Source: Paenibacillus glycinis (GTDB taxonomy: Bacteria > Bacillota > Bacilli > Paenibacillales > Paenibacillaceae). From it: 64,000 nucleotides of DNA. This document shows positions 33,354 through 42,010 of the stretch, piece by piece. The position numbers were made by a program, and so were the translations under genes. A model generated the notes under the pieces. It did not search any database. It was not told the origin of the DNA and worked only from the letters and a program-made list of their open reading frames with translations. The stretch covers positions 62,001-126,000 of the forward strand of contig NZ_JAAAMV010000027.1 in NCBI RefSeq assembly GCF_009909185.1, read 5' to 3'. Within the stretch, counting starts at the first letter, position 1. The number at the start of each line of letters is the position of its first letter.

Positions 33354-35177
33354 ATGTTCTATTCCTTGCGAAATCGCCTGATCGTGGCTTTCGTGCTGCT
33401 GTTCGTGCTGGCGTTCGGCGCGCTGTCGATTCTGCTGTTCAATCAATCCCGCTCCATAATCCGCTCCTATATCGAATCGTCGGCGCTGGAGAAAATGGAC
33501 GAATACGGGTCCTATATCGACATGGTCCAGACGCAAACCTACGACCTGGCCTCGTTGGTGTTCAACAGCTCCACGACGGACGAATGGGACGATGCCGTGT
33601 CCGATCCGGCGCTCACGGACGGCGAGAAGATGCTGGCCCATCTGAAAATGAGCAAGTTCCTGACGCAGACGACGACCAGCTACTCCAGCGTCTCCTCCGT
33701 CTCGCTGTACCGGCGGGAGGGCATGTGGGTCAGCATGAACAACCAGGTCGTCAAGGACGGAGCCTTCCTCGGGCAGGAATGGTACAAGAACTTCACGACG
33801 CAGAGCGTTCGCTGGCTCGCCGCCCATACCGACGACGTCGAGATCCGGGTCAACAACAACACTCACCCGGTGGTCAGCATGCTGATGCCGATCGGGACGT
33901 TCGAGCCCGCGCAGGCCAAAGTTTCGCTGAAGGTCAACGTAAGCGCGGATTATTTCCTCGAGCCGCTGAACCGGATTCATCTCGGGGGCAGCGGAACGAT
34001 CTATCTGCTGGACCAGAACGGCAGCCCGTTATTATCCCAGGCCGATTACGATACCCGCATGGAGACGCAGAGCGAGGTGAAGGCCGTCCAGGACGGCTGG
34101 CGCAAGCAGGGCGTCATTTATTTCACCAACGCCAAAGGGCAGGATCAGATCATGGTCTACAAAAAGCTGTCGTTGAACGGCTGGATGCTGGTCGGCTTCG
34201 TCTCCGAGCGCGATCTGTACGCGCAGCTCTTCAATTTGCGAGACAGCATCGTCCTGTTGGCGGCGCTGCTGCTGCTGCTGTCCTTGTTCATCGCCTTCTG
34301 GCTGTCCCACGGCATCACGAAGCCGCTCTCGCGGCTCGTCTCTTCCATGCGCCACGTCCAGCGCGGCGACTTCGACAGCGCCGAGAGCCGGCTGCCTCCC
34401 GCGGGGGACGTGCGCAACGAAGTCGGGTTCGCGACCGCGACGTTCCGCAACATGGTCGGGCGGCTCCGGCATCACATCCGCAACGAATTCGAGCTGAAGC
34501 TGCTGCGGCAGCAGGCCGAGTACAAGGCTTTGCTCATGCAGATCAATCCGCATTTCATGTTCAACACGCTGGAGCTGCTCAGCAGCCTCGCGATGCAGAA
34601 GCGCACCGACGACACGGTCGCGGTCATCGAATCGCTGGGCAAGATGCTCCGGTTCTCGCTCAAGATCAACGACGACTTGATCGGCTTGCGCGAAGAGCTC
34701 AAGTACGTGCGCGATTACGCGATGATTCTGCAAATCCGCTTCGGCGACCGGCTGCGGCTGACGATCGAGGAGGACGGGAATCTGGAACACGTGACGGTCG
34801 TCAAGTTCATCCTGCAGCCGCTGATCGAGAATGCCGTCAAATTCGCCTATGCGCATCAGGCGGAAGCGCGCGTGGCCGTAGAGGCTCGGCGCGCGGACGG
34901 GCGCATCGCGCTCATCGTGGCCGACAACGGACCGGGGATGGACGAGCTGCAGCGGCGGAGACTGCTGGAGCTGGCCGACGCCGCGCGTCCCGAGCAGGCG
35001 TTGAACGGCGGCGACCGCCAGATCGGCCTCGGCAACGTGCTTGCCCGCTGCCGGTTGTATTACGGCTCGCTGTTCGAGGTCCGTATCGCTTCCTCCGAAG
35101 GCGAAGGGACCCGGATCGAGCTGATTTTGCCCGTACAGGAGGCGTTAAGGCATGTACCGATTGCTGATCGTGGATGA
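33354..35177 (+). CDS. YesM-type sensor histidine kinase
   Basis: Sugar-sensing membrane kinase of 607 residues: first membrane helix at residues ~8-30, an extracellular Cache-like sensing domain, second helix about 290-315 (IVLLAALLLLLSLFIAFWLS), a HAMP linker, and a His_kinase domain with the phospho-acceptor His400 in LMQINPHFMFNTLELLSS. A HATPase domain with PLIENAVKFAYAH, ADNGPGMDE and GLGNVLARC follows. ATG 33354 has AAGGAGAG upstream; the frame extends 12 codons further without a site. It overlaps the response-regulator gene by 26 nt, so the two are translationally coupled. Confidence 0.93.
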   Translation: MFYSLRNRLIVAFVLLFVLAFGALSILLFNQSRSIIRSYIESSALEKMDEYGSYIDMVQTQTYDLASLVFNSSTTDEWDDAVSDPALTDGEKMLAHLKMSKFLTQTTTSYSSVSSVSLYRREGMWVSMNNQVVKDGAFLGQEWYKNFTTQSVRWLAAHTDDVEIRVNNNTHPVVSMLMPIGTFEPAQAKVSLKVNVSADYFLEPLNRIHLGGSGTIYLLDQNGSPLLSQADYDTRMETQSEVKAVQDGWRKQGVIYFTNAKGQDQIMVYKKLSLNGWMLVGFVSERDLYAQLFNLRDSIVLLAALLLLLSLFIAFWLSHGITKPLSRLVSSMRHVQRGDFDSAESRLPPAGDVRNEVGFATATFRNMVGRLRHHIRNEFELKLLRQQAEYKALLMQINPHFMFNTLELLSSLAMQKRTDDTVAVIESLGKMLRFSLKINDDLIGLREELKYVRDYAMILQIRFGDRLRLTIEEDGNLEHVTVVKFILQPLIENAVKFAYAHQAEARVAVEARRADGRIALIVADNGPGMDELQRRRLLELADAARPEQALNGGDRQIGLGNVLARCRLYYGSLFEVRIASSEGEGTRIELILPVQEALRHVPIADRG

Positions 35178-36756
35178 CGAGCCGGAAATTCGACTGGGCT
35201 TGAAATTGAAAATCGATGCGGACCGGCTCGGTCTCGAGCTGGCCGGCGAGGCGGCGAACGGGCTCGAAGCGCTCGAGCTGCTGGAGAACGAAGAGGTCGA
35301 CATCGTGCTGACCGACATGAATATGCCCCTCATGGACGGCGTGTCGTTCCTCGAGGCCTGCCGGGAGCGGCATCCGGACGCGCGGCTTGTCGTCATTACC
35401 GGCTACGAGGATTTCAACTACGCGCGGGCGGCCCATCGGCACCATGCGAGCGATTATCTGCTCAAGCCGGTCGCCCGGGACGAGCTGGACGCGGTGCTGG
35501 CGAAGATCACGGCGGAGCTCGACGGGGAGCGGGACGAGCTGAAGCGGGAGGAGCTTGCGCGCTGGGAGTTGTCCCAATACTACAAGGAAATGAGAGAGCA
35601 TTTCATCGTGCGGCTGGTCAAAGGCGAATCGGACCGCGAGAGCGCCGTGCTGGACCGGGCTGCCAGATTCGGCCTCGAATCGTGGGCGCGGCGGGAAGCC
35701 CGTTTCCTGACCGTGGGCCTTCGCCATCGGGATACGGCGGCGGCCGAGCCTGCCCTCGAACGAACGCCGGACCGATTCCTGCTGCCGCTCGAGTTGATCT
35801 GCCGGGAGAAGGAGGAGACCTCGGGCGCTTCGTGCGCGGCTTTCCGGGATGCCAACTATCCGGGGCTGGTTCATTTCGTCACGGTGGAAAGCGAAGACTG
35901 GCTGCGGGCGTTCGCCGCGGAGCTGGACGCGCTGGTGCGCGAGCTGCTCGGCTTCGAGCTGGCGGCCGGGATCGGACAGAACGCCGCCGGCTTCGGCCAG
36001 TGGAAGGAAGGCTATCTCTCCGCGCTGCTGGCCTGGAATCTGTCGGACGGCGGAACGGATAACGGCGGGGACGTCTCCGGGGAACAAGCGGCGCTGTCCG
36101 GGGAAGAAATCAACGTGATCGAACGCTACCTGGAGCGAGGCGAGCTCGCGGCGCTGGAGCGGGCGGTGAGCCAATCGCTCCGCAAGGCGATGGCGTCCTC
36201 CCGGTCGCGCTTCGTCAAGGCGATCTTCCAGCTCTACCTCGTGCTGGAACCGCATGCGCACGAGGCGCGCGTGCGGCTGGACAGCTCGGAGCAGCTGTGG
36301 ATTCGGCCCGAGCTGGCGCTCGCGCTCGATACGGTCGACCGCGCCGTCCGCTTCCTCGCCGGGATCGCGGAGAAAATCGACCGACGGCGCCGAAGCGAGG
36401 CGGGCGAAGGGGAAGCTTCGCTCATGGATGCCGTGCTCCGGTACATCGGCGAGAATTACATGTCGGAGCTGAACCTGACCCAGATCGCCGAACGATTCAA
36501 TTACAACCCGTCCTACTTCTCGGAGATGTTCAAGAACAAGATCGGCAAGACGTTCATCCAATACCTGACCGATGCGCGCATGGCCCAGGCGGTCCGGCTG
36601 CTCGAGGGAACGGAGCTCGGCTTATGGGACATCGCCGAGCTGACGGGGTTCTCCAACGCCAGTTATTTCAGCTCCAAATTCAAGCGGATGTTCGGCATGT
36701 CTCCCTCGGATTACCGGCAGCAGGCGTCCGGGAAGAAGGGGCGGGGCGGCTCGTAA
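35152..36756 (+). CDS. YesN-type response regulator (REC + AraC DNA-binding)
   Basis: Response regulator of 534 residues. The receiver domain (1-120) has acidic pair Asp8/Asp9, phospho-acceptor Asp55 in VLTDMNMPLMDG and the conserved Lys in YLLKPV. A long linker region (about 140-420) is followed by an AraC double helix-turn-helix (about 430-525) with LTQIAERFNYNPSYFSEMFK and IAELTGFSNASYFSSKFKRM. Pairs with the kinase upstream, with AGGAGG about 9 nt before ATG 35152. It probably activates the transporter operon that starts at 37.0 kb. Confidence 0.93.
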   Translation: MYRLLIVDDEPEIRLGLKLKIDADRLGLELAGEAANGLEALELLENEEVDIVLTDMNMPLMDGVSFLEACRERHPDARLVVITGYEDFNYARAAHRHHASDYLLKPVARDELDAVLAKITAELDGERDELKREELARWELSQYYKEMREHFIVRLVKGESDRESAVLDRAARFGLESWARREARFLTVGLRHRDTAAAEPALERTPDRFLLPLELICREKEETSGASCAAFRDANYPGLVHFVTVESEDWLRAFAAELDALVRELLGFELAAGIGQNAAGFGQWKEGYLSALLAWNLSDGGTDNGGDVSGEQAALSGEEINVIERYLERGELAALERAVSQSLRKAMASSRSRFVKAIFQLYLVLEPHAHEARVRLDSSEQLWIRPELALALDTVDRAVRFLAGIAEKIDRRRRSEAGEGEASLMDAVLRYIGENYMSELNLTQIAERFNYNPSYFSEMFKNKIGKTFIQYLTDARMAQAVRLLEGTELGLWDIAELTGFSNASYFSSKFKRMFGMSPSDYRQQASGKKGRGGS

Positions 36757-36766
36757 CGCGCCTGAA

Positions 36767-36886
36767 GGTCGGCGCCTCCTCGCCGGAAGGTCGGCGCCTC
36801 CTCGCCGGAAGGTCGCCGCCTCCTCGCCGGAAGGTCGCCGCCTCCTCGCCGGAAGGTCGCCGCCTCCTCGCCGGAAGGTCGGCGCC
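36767..36886. repeat. 22-bp tandem repeat, five copies plus a partial sixth
   Basis: Units begin at 36767, 36789, 36811, 36833 and 36855, with a partial unit at 36877-36886. Each reads GGTCGSCGCCTCCTCGCCGG followed by AA, where S is G in the first two copies and C in the next three. The array starts 10 bp after the stop of the YesN-type gene and ends about 80 bp before the sugar permease ribosome binding site. The unit length is not a multiple of three and no gene covers it. On the minus strand each unit contains AGGAGG. Confidence 0.9.
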
Positions 36887-37003
36887 GCCCCGGGCCGCAA
36901 CTGAAAAAATCGCAAGCCAACTGCCGAAGAAATAGAATTCAGCGGATGCGGCGGTCCGCTTATCATGGGAGTATATCCACACATGATAAGAGGAGGACTC
37001 CCC

Positions 37004-37918
37004 ATGCGAACCGTCCGCAAGCCGCTTGCCCGCACCCATAACCGCACGGCTTATCTGTTTCTGCTGCCGTGGCTTGTCGGTTTTTTTTGCCTTACGCTGG
37101 GCCCGATGATCGGCTCGCTGTATCTGTCGTTCACGAAGTACAACCTGTTGGATTCCCCCCGTTGGACCGGGTGGACCAATTATAAGGAGATCTTCTCGAA
37201 CGATCCCACGTTCTCCAATTCGCTCGTGCTGACCTTCAAGTACGTCCTGCTCTCCGTGCCGCTGCGCCTCGTCTTCGCGCTGCTCGTCGCCATGGCGCTG
37301 AACAAAGGCATTCGGGCGCTCGGCATCTATCGGACCGTCTATTACGTTCCTTCGCTGCTCGGAGGCAGCGTCGCCATCTCGATCGTGTGGCGGCAGATCT
37401 TCGACAGCGAGGGCGTCGTCAATACGTTTCTCGGCTGGTTCGGCATATCGGGGCCATCCTGGATCGCCCATCCCGATTACCTGATCTACCCGATCGTCGC
37501 GCTGTCCGTGTGGCAGTTCGGCTCGGCGATGGTCATCTTCCTGGCGGGACTCAAGCAGATCCCCGCCGACCTGTACGAGGCGTCCCAGGTGGACGGCGCG
37601 GGCAAGGCCCGCCAGTTCTTCAGCATATCGCTGCCGATGCTGACGCCGGTGCTCTTCTTCAACTTGATCATGAGCATCATCAATTCCTTCCAGGCGTTCA
37701 CGCCCGCTTACGTCATCGGCGACGGGCGAGGCGGTCCGCTCGACGCGTCGATGTTTTACACGCTGTATCTCTACCTGAAGGGCTTCGCGTATTTCGACAT
37801 GGGCTATGCTTCGGCGCTCGCTTGGATCATGCTGCTCATCATCGCCGCGTTCACCGGGATCGTCTTCGCGACGTCGAGATACTGGGTCTTCTACGGCGAC
37901 GGCAAGGAGGGGAGATAA
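37004..37918 (+). CDS. Sugar ABC transporter permease (MalF/UgpA-type)
   Basis: Permease of 304 residues with six membrane helices, the first in TAYLFLLPWLVGFFCLTLGP. The EAA loop reads LYEASQVDGAGKARQFFSIS at about residues 189-208. ATG 37004 has AGAGGAGG about 10 nt upstream; the longer frame from 36965 lacks a site. First gene of permease-permease-receptor order, the reverse of the 14.4-kb locus. Likely regulated by the YesMN pair directly upstream. Confidence 0.92.
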   Translation: MRTVRKPLARTHNRTAYLFLLPWLVGFFCLTLGPMIGSLYLSFTKYNLLDSPRWTGWTNYKEIFSNDPTFSNSLVLTFKYVLLSVPLRLVFALLVAMALNKGIRALGIYRTVYYVPSLLGGSVAISIVWRQIFDSEGVVNTFLGWFGISGPSWIAHPDYLIYPIVALSVWQFGSAMVIFLAGLKQIPADLYEASQVDGAGKARQFFSISLPMLTPVLFFNLIMSIINSFQAFTPAYVIGDGRGGPLDASMFYTLYLYLKGFAYFDMGYASALAWIMLLIIAAFTGIVFATSRYWVFYGDGKEGR

Positions 37919-37924
37919 ACGAAT

Positions 37925-38770
37925 ATGGCAACTACGAAATCAACGTCTTCGGCGTTCGTCCGCCACGGGCTCATCATCCTGCTGGGGCTGGCGATGCTGT
38001 ACCCGGTGCTGTGGCTGCTCGCGAGCTCCTTCAAGCCGAACGCGGACATTTTCTCGGGCAGCGGCGGCTTATGGCCCCATAAGTTCACGCTCGACAACTA
38101 TCGTCACGGCTGGAAAGGCTTCCAAGGGATCACCTTCGCGCGTTTCTTCGGCAACTCCGCGCTGATCTCGGTGCTCAGCGTGCTCGGCAACGTCCTGACC
38201 TGTTCGCTTGCCGCCTTCGCCTTCGCCCGCCTGGAGTTCAAGATGAAGAAGCTCTGGTTCGCGCTGATGCTCGTCACGATCATGCTACCGTACCACGTGA
38301 CGCTCGTGCCGCAATACATCATCTACAGCCAGCTCCACTGGATCAATACGTACCTGCCGCTGTTCCTGCCGAAATGGCTCGCGCATGATTCGTTCTTCAT
38401 CCTGCTGATGGTGCAGTTCATCCGCGGCATTCCGCGGGAGCTCGACGAAAGCGCGACGATCGACGGCTGCAGCCAGCCGATGCTGTACGCCCGCATCATC
38501 TGGCCGCTCCTGCTTCCGGCGCTCATCACGACGGCGATCTTCACGTTCATCTGGTCATGGGACGATTTCTTCAGCCAAATGATCTACATCAGCGACATCA
38601 AACTGTTCACGGTCCAGCTCGGCATCCGCGCGCTGTTCGATCCGTCGGGTTCGTCGGACTGGGGGGCGCTGCTCGCGATCTCGGTGCTGTCGCTGCTGCC
38701 GATCACCTTGATATTCTTGATTTTCCAGCGCTATTTCCTGGATGGCATCGCCACGACGGGCTTGAAATAA
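37925..38770 (+). CDS. Sugar ABC transporter permease (MalG/UgpE-type)
   Basis: Second permease, 281 residues, starting 7 bp after the first one's stop, so closely coupled. Six membrane helices; the EAA loop reads LDESATIDGCSQPMLYARII at about residues 175-194, and the C-terminus is FQRYFLDGIATTGLK. Both permeases need an ATPase not encoded here. Confidence 0.92.
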   Translation: MATTKSTSSAFVRHGLIILLGLAMLYPVLWLLASSFKPNADIFSGSGGLWPHKFTLDNYRHGWKGFQGITFARFFGNSALISVLSVLGNVLTCSLAAFAFARLEFKMKKLWFALMLVTIMLPYHVTLVPQYIIYSQLHWINTYLPLFLPKWLAHDSFFILLMVQFIRGIPRELDESATIDGCSQPMLYARIIWPLLLPALITTAIFTFIWSWDDFFSQMIYISDIKLFTVQLGIRALFDPSGSSDWGALLAISVLSLLPITLIFLIFQRYFLDGIATTGLK

Positions 38771-38863
38771 TCGCGTTCTTCGGCTAGGGTTCCGAAAAAA
38801 GTGATGACGAACAGCCGAAGGAATCACATTCAAGCCGGAGGCGATTCCAAGTAGGATGGGACT

Positions 38864-38877
38864 TGTAAGCGCTCTGC
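38864..38877. promoter_or_regulatory. Candidate cre site before the receptor gene
   Basis: TGTAAGCGCTCTGC matches the CcpA cre consensus TGWAANCGNTNWCA at 12 of 14 positions, 29 bp before the start of the solute-binding gene. It suggests glucose repression of the receptor and the two glycosidases that follow, possibly from an internal promoter. Confidence 0.5.
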
Positions 38878-38905
38878 AAATTAACGGTTAAGGGGAGAAA
38901 GCAAC

Positions 38906-40270
38906 ATGAAGAAAAAAATGCTCATGCTCGGATTGGCGGCATTGACGGCCGTATCGCTAACCGCTTGCGGCAACTCGGGCGGCAATAGCGCGAACGGCGG
39001 GAACGGCGCGAATAGCGGAACGGGCAACGCGCCTGCCGCAACGAACGCGAATAACGGCGGGGAGCAGCAGCAAGTCGAGCTGCGGATGATGTGGTGGGGC
39101 GACCAGAGCCGGGCGGACCTGACGAACAAGGCGATCGACCTGTTCGAACAGAAGAACCCGAACATCAAGATTACCGGGGAATTCGGCCCGTCGGACGGCT
39201 ACTTCGACAAGCTGAACACGCAGCTCGCGTCGGGCACGGCGCCGGATATCTTCTTCCTCGGCGGCAACGTCGTCGACTACGCGAACAAGGGCGTGCTGCT
39301 CGACCTCGGACCGTACGTCGGCAAGGAACTGAAGCTCGACGACATGGATCCGTCGATGAAGGAATACGGCACGCTGGACGGCAAGCTCGTCCATATCTCG
39401 GCCGGGGCGAACGCCCGCGGCATCGTCGTGAACAAGACGATGTTTGACAAAGCCGGCATCCCGGTGCCGCAGGACGGCTGGAACTGGGACGATTACGCCC
39501 GCATCAGCAAGGAAATCTCCGACAAGCTGGGCAAGGGCTACTACGGCACGTACAATTTCACGACGGACGGCCACGACATCTACCTGAAGCAGAACGGCAA
39601 GCAGCTGTACGACATGGCGAACGGCAAGCTGGGCTTCGAGGAAGCGGACATCCTGCCGTGGTTCCAATATTGGGATAAGACGGCCAAGGCAGGAGGCGTC
39701 GTAACGCCTGAGCTGCAGGTCTCCAACCCGCCGGCGGACGCGAGCAAATCGCTGATCGTCACGGGCAAGGCGGCGATGACGCTGCTGCCGTCCAATCTGC
39801 TCGGCTCGTTCCAAAGCGCGACGCAGGACGAACTGATCATGCTGCAGGTGCCGCGCGGCTCCAAGGGCACGGGCGTCGTGTTCGAATCGAGCCAAGGTCT
39901 CTCCGGCTACGCGAAGACCAAGTACCCGAACGAAGTCGCCAAGCTGATGGACTTCTGGATCAACGATCCGGACGCGGCGCAGATACTCGGCAACAACCGC
40001 GGCGTGCCCGTAACGTCGGCCAACCGCGAAGTGCTCGAAGCCAGCGCCAGCCCGACGGACAAGATCGTCTACGACTTCACGAGCCGCGTCTCCGAAGCGA
40101 CGACGAAGGAGCCGTTCGCGGTCAGCTACAACCCTCCGGGCAACGCGGAATTCATCAAGCTCTCGGACAATACGGTTCAGCAGATCGGATTCGGCAAGGA
40201 AAGCGTGGATAAAGCGGCCGCCGATTTCTATGCCGGCACGGTGAAGATATTCGAGAGCAACAATCAATAA
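38906..40270 (+). CDS. Sugar-binding lipoprotein (CUT1, family 1)
   Basis: Receptor for the YesMN-controlled transporter; 454 residues. Signal peptide with lipobox LTAC and lipidated Cys21, then an unusually long Gly/Asn/Ala linker (about 22-56). The mature start is VELRMMWWGDQSRADLTNKA, followed by SGTAPDIFFLGGNVVDYANK, typical of family 1 receptors. AGGGGAG precedes ATG 38906. It sits about 135 bp after the second permease, leaving room for an internal promoter. Confidence 0.9.
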   Translation: MKKKMLMLGLAALTAVSLTACGNSGGNSANGGNGANSGTGNAPAATNANNGGEQQQVELRMMWWGDQSRADLTNKAIDLFEQKNPNIKITGEFGPSDGYFDKLNTQLASGTAPDIFFLGGNVVDYANKGVLLDLGPYVGKELKLDDMDPSMKEYGTLDGKLVHISAGANARGIVVNKTMFDKAGIPVPQDGWNWDDYARISKEISDKLGKGYYGTYNFTTDGHDIYLKQNGKQLYDMANGKLGFEEADILPWFQYWDKTAKAGGVVTPELQVSNPPADASKSLIVTGKAAMTLLPSNLLGSFQSATQDELIMLQVPRGSKGTGVVFESSQGLSGYAKTKYPNEVAKLMDFWINDPDAAQILGNNRGVPVTSANREVLEASASPTDKIVYDFTSRVSEATTKEPFAVSYNPPGNAEFIKLSDNTVQQIGFGKESVDKAAADFYAGTVKIFESNNQ

Positions 40271-40297
40271 TCGCAGATCGATAATCGAGATCAAGCC

Positions 40298-41995
40298 GTG
40301 GAAACGAACAAATCGACATGGCTGGAAAGCGGGGCGTCGCAGGTGAAGGAACACGGATTGCTGAACAGGCTCAGAGAGCTTCGGACCGAGGAGCGAGTCG
40401 GGGAGCTCGGGAAAAGCTCCGACCGGGCCGTGCTGGACGAGTGGCTCGGCTTCGGCGTCCGGTTCGCGGCTTCCGAAGGCAGGCTCGAAGCGGTTTACTA
40501 TCAGGCGCTGCGCCGGCTGCTGGATTGCATCGTGCCGACTCGCGGGGAAGAGCCGATCCTGCAGGAGGGCGGCGTCTACCACGGCTGCTGGCTGGAAAGC
40601 ACGGGCACGATCAACGCGGAGCTGCTGTCGCGCTTCCTGCCCGGCGTCTCGGAGGCGACCTACCGTTCGTTCGCGGCTCATCAGCGCGAGGACGGCATGC
40701 TCCCGTACAAGATCACCGCGCAGGGCGCGGCGTTCCGGCAAATCCAGCTGGTGACGCCGCTTGCCCGCAGCGTGTGGCGGCATTACGCGCTGCACGGGCG
40801 CAACCGCGCGTTCCTTGAACCGATGTACCGGGCGATGGCGCGGTACGATCAATGGCTCGCCGACAACCGCGATACGCGCGGCACCGGCTGCGTCGAAGCG
40901 TTCGGCGCCTTCGACACCGGGCACGACCTGTCGCCCCGCTTCTGGCATGTGCCCGACGCGCCGTATCTGGGCGATGCGTCCCGGTTCGATCCGGACTCGC
41001 CGGTGCTGCCGTTCCTGGCTCCCGACCTGACGGCCAACGTCTACTGCCAGCGTCTCTATCTGGCCAAGATGGCGGACGAATTGGGCGAGAACGGCGACGT
41101 CTGGCGCGGCAGGGCGAGGCAATCTCTGGACAGCCTGATGCGCCACTGCTTCGACGAAACGGATCAATTCTTCTACGACCGCGATCGGCACGACAGGTTC
41201 GTGCGCATTCAGTCCGACGTCCTGCTGCGCGTGATGGCGTGCGAGGTCGGCGACGGCGAACTATTCGATACGGCGCTGTGCAAGTACCTGCTTCACACGC
41301 GGAAGTTTTTCGCGAAGTATCCGTTCACGTCGATCGCCATGGACGATCCCAGGTATGATCCGCATTCCACTTACAACAGCTGGGCGGGACCGTCGAATTT
41401 TCTCAGCTTGATCCGCGCGCCGCACGCGTTCGAGCATCATCACCGCCATGTCGAGCTGACGTGGGCGATGCAGCCGATCCTCGCGTCGTTCGCCAAGGCG
41501 GAGCGCTTCGCGCAGACGGTCAGCCCGTGGACCGGGGACGAAGGCTACACGGAGGCGTATTCGCCATCGATCCTATGCCTGCTCGACTTCGTGGAGCGGC
41601 TCTGCGGCATCCTGCCGACGGCGGACGGCGAGCTATGGTTCACCGGACTCGTTCCGGACGCGCGGGATCACGGCGAAGAGGTTGCGGGAGAGACGGCCTA
41701 CGGCCGAACGGTGGACGGCGTTCATTTCGAATTGCTCAACCGGCGCGGCGTCTCCGAGCTGTATCGCGCTGGCAAGCTTCATATGACGTTCCCGTCCGGC
41801 ATCCGTATTATTGCCGACCGGCAAGGAGAGCTGCGCGGGTTGCTCGGCATGAGCGCCCGGACGGTGGAAGGGTCGCTGAGCTGGGAAGGGCGAGAGCTGC
41901 CGTTCGCAGTGAAGGGCAATCAACTGCTGCGCTATGCGGGCGGCCAGTGGGAGAGCGAACGCGATATCGGGTTGATCTATCCGACTTACGAGTAA
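40298..41995 (+). CDS. (alpha/alpha)6-barrel glycoside hydrolase, MGH1/trehalase-like
   Basis: Cytoplasmic enzyme of 565 residues. Blocks typical of the trehalase/GH63/mannosylglycerate-hydrolase clan: GGVYHGCWLESTGTINAELL early, CVEAFGAFDTGHDLSPRFW in the middle, and YNSWAGPSNFLSLIR (the 'W.GP...N' loop) near residue 365. The C-terminal ~100 residues look beta-rich. No signal peptide. It is downstream of the receptor gene and probably cleaves the imported oligosaccharide. The start is GTG 40298, whose ribosome binding site is weak, so the N-terminus is uncertain. The exact GH family and bond cleaved are unknown. Confidence 0.6.
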   Translation: METNKSTWLESGASQVKEHGLLNRLRELRTEERVGELGKSSDRAVLDEWLGFGVRFAASEGRLEAVYYQALRRLLDCIVPTRGEEPILQEGGVYHGCWLESTGTINAELLSRFLPGVSEATYRSFAAHQREDGMLPYKITAQGAAFRQIQLVTPLARSVWRHYALHGRNRAFLEPMYRAMARYDQWLADNRDTRGTGCVEAFGAFDTGHDLSPRFWHVPDAPYLGDASRFDPDSPVLPFLAPDLTANVYCQRLYLAKMADELGENGDVWRGRARQSLDSLMRHCFDETDQFFYDRDRHDRFVRIQSDVLLRVMACEVGDGELFDTALCKYLLHTRKFFAKYPFTSIAMDDPRYDPHSTYNSWAGPSNFLSLIRAPHAFEHHHRHVELTWAMQPILASFAKAERFAQTVSPWTGDEGYTEAYSPSILCLLDFVERLCGILPTADGELWFTGLVPDARDHGEEVAGETAYGRTVDGVHFELLNRRGVSELYRAGKLHMTFPSGIRIIADRQGELRGLLGMSARTVEGSLSWEGRELPFAVKGNQLLRYAGGQWESERDIGLIYPTYE

Positions 41996-42010
41996 AGGAG
42001 CGTATCCGTC

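Noticed and set aside
34912-36561. 549-codon minus-strand frame
   Set aside because: Antisense to the YesM/YesN pair; no recognisable features.
36767-36886. CRISPR array
   Set aside because: The 22-bp units are directly adjacent without unique spacers and there are no cas genes. It is a tandem repeat.
38957-41191. 744-codon open frame on the minus strand
   Set aside because: It runs antisense across a receptor gene and a glycosidase gene whose own frames carry clear motifs. No domain and low-complexity Arg/Val content.
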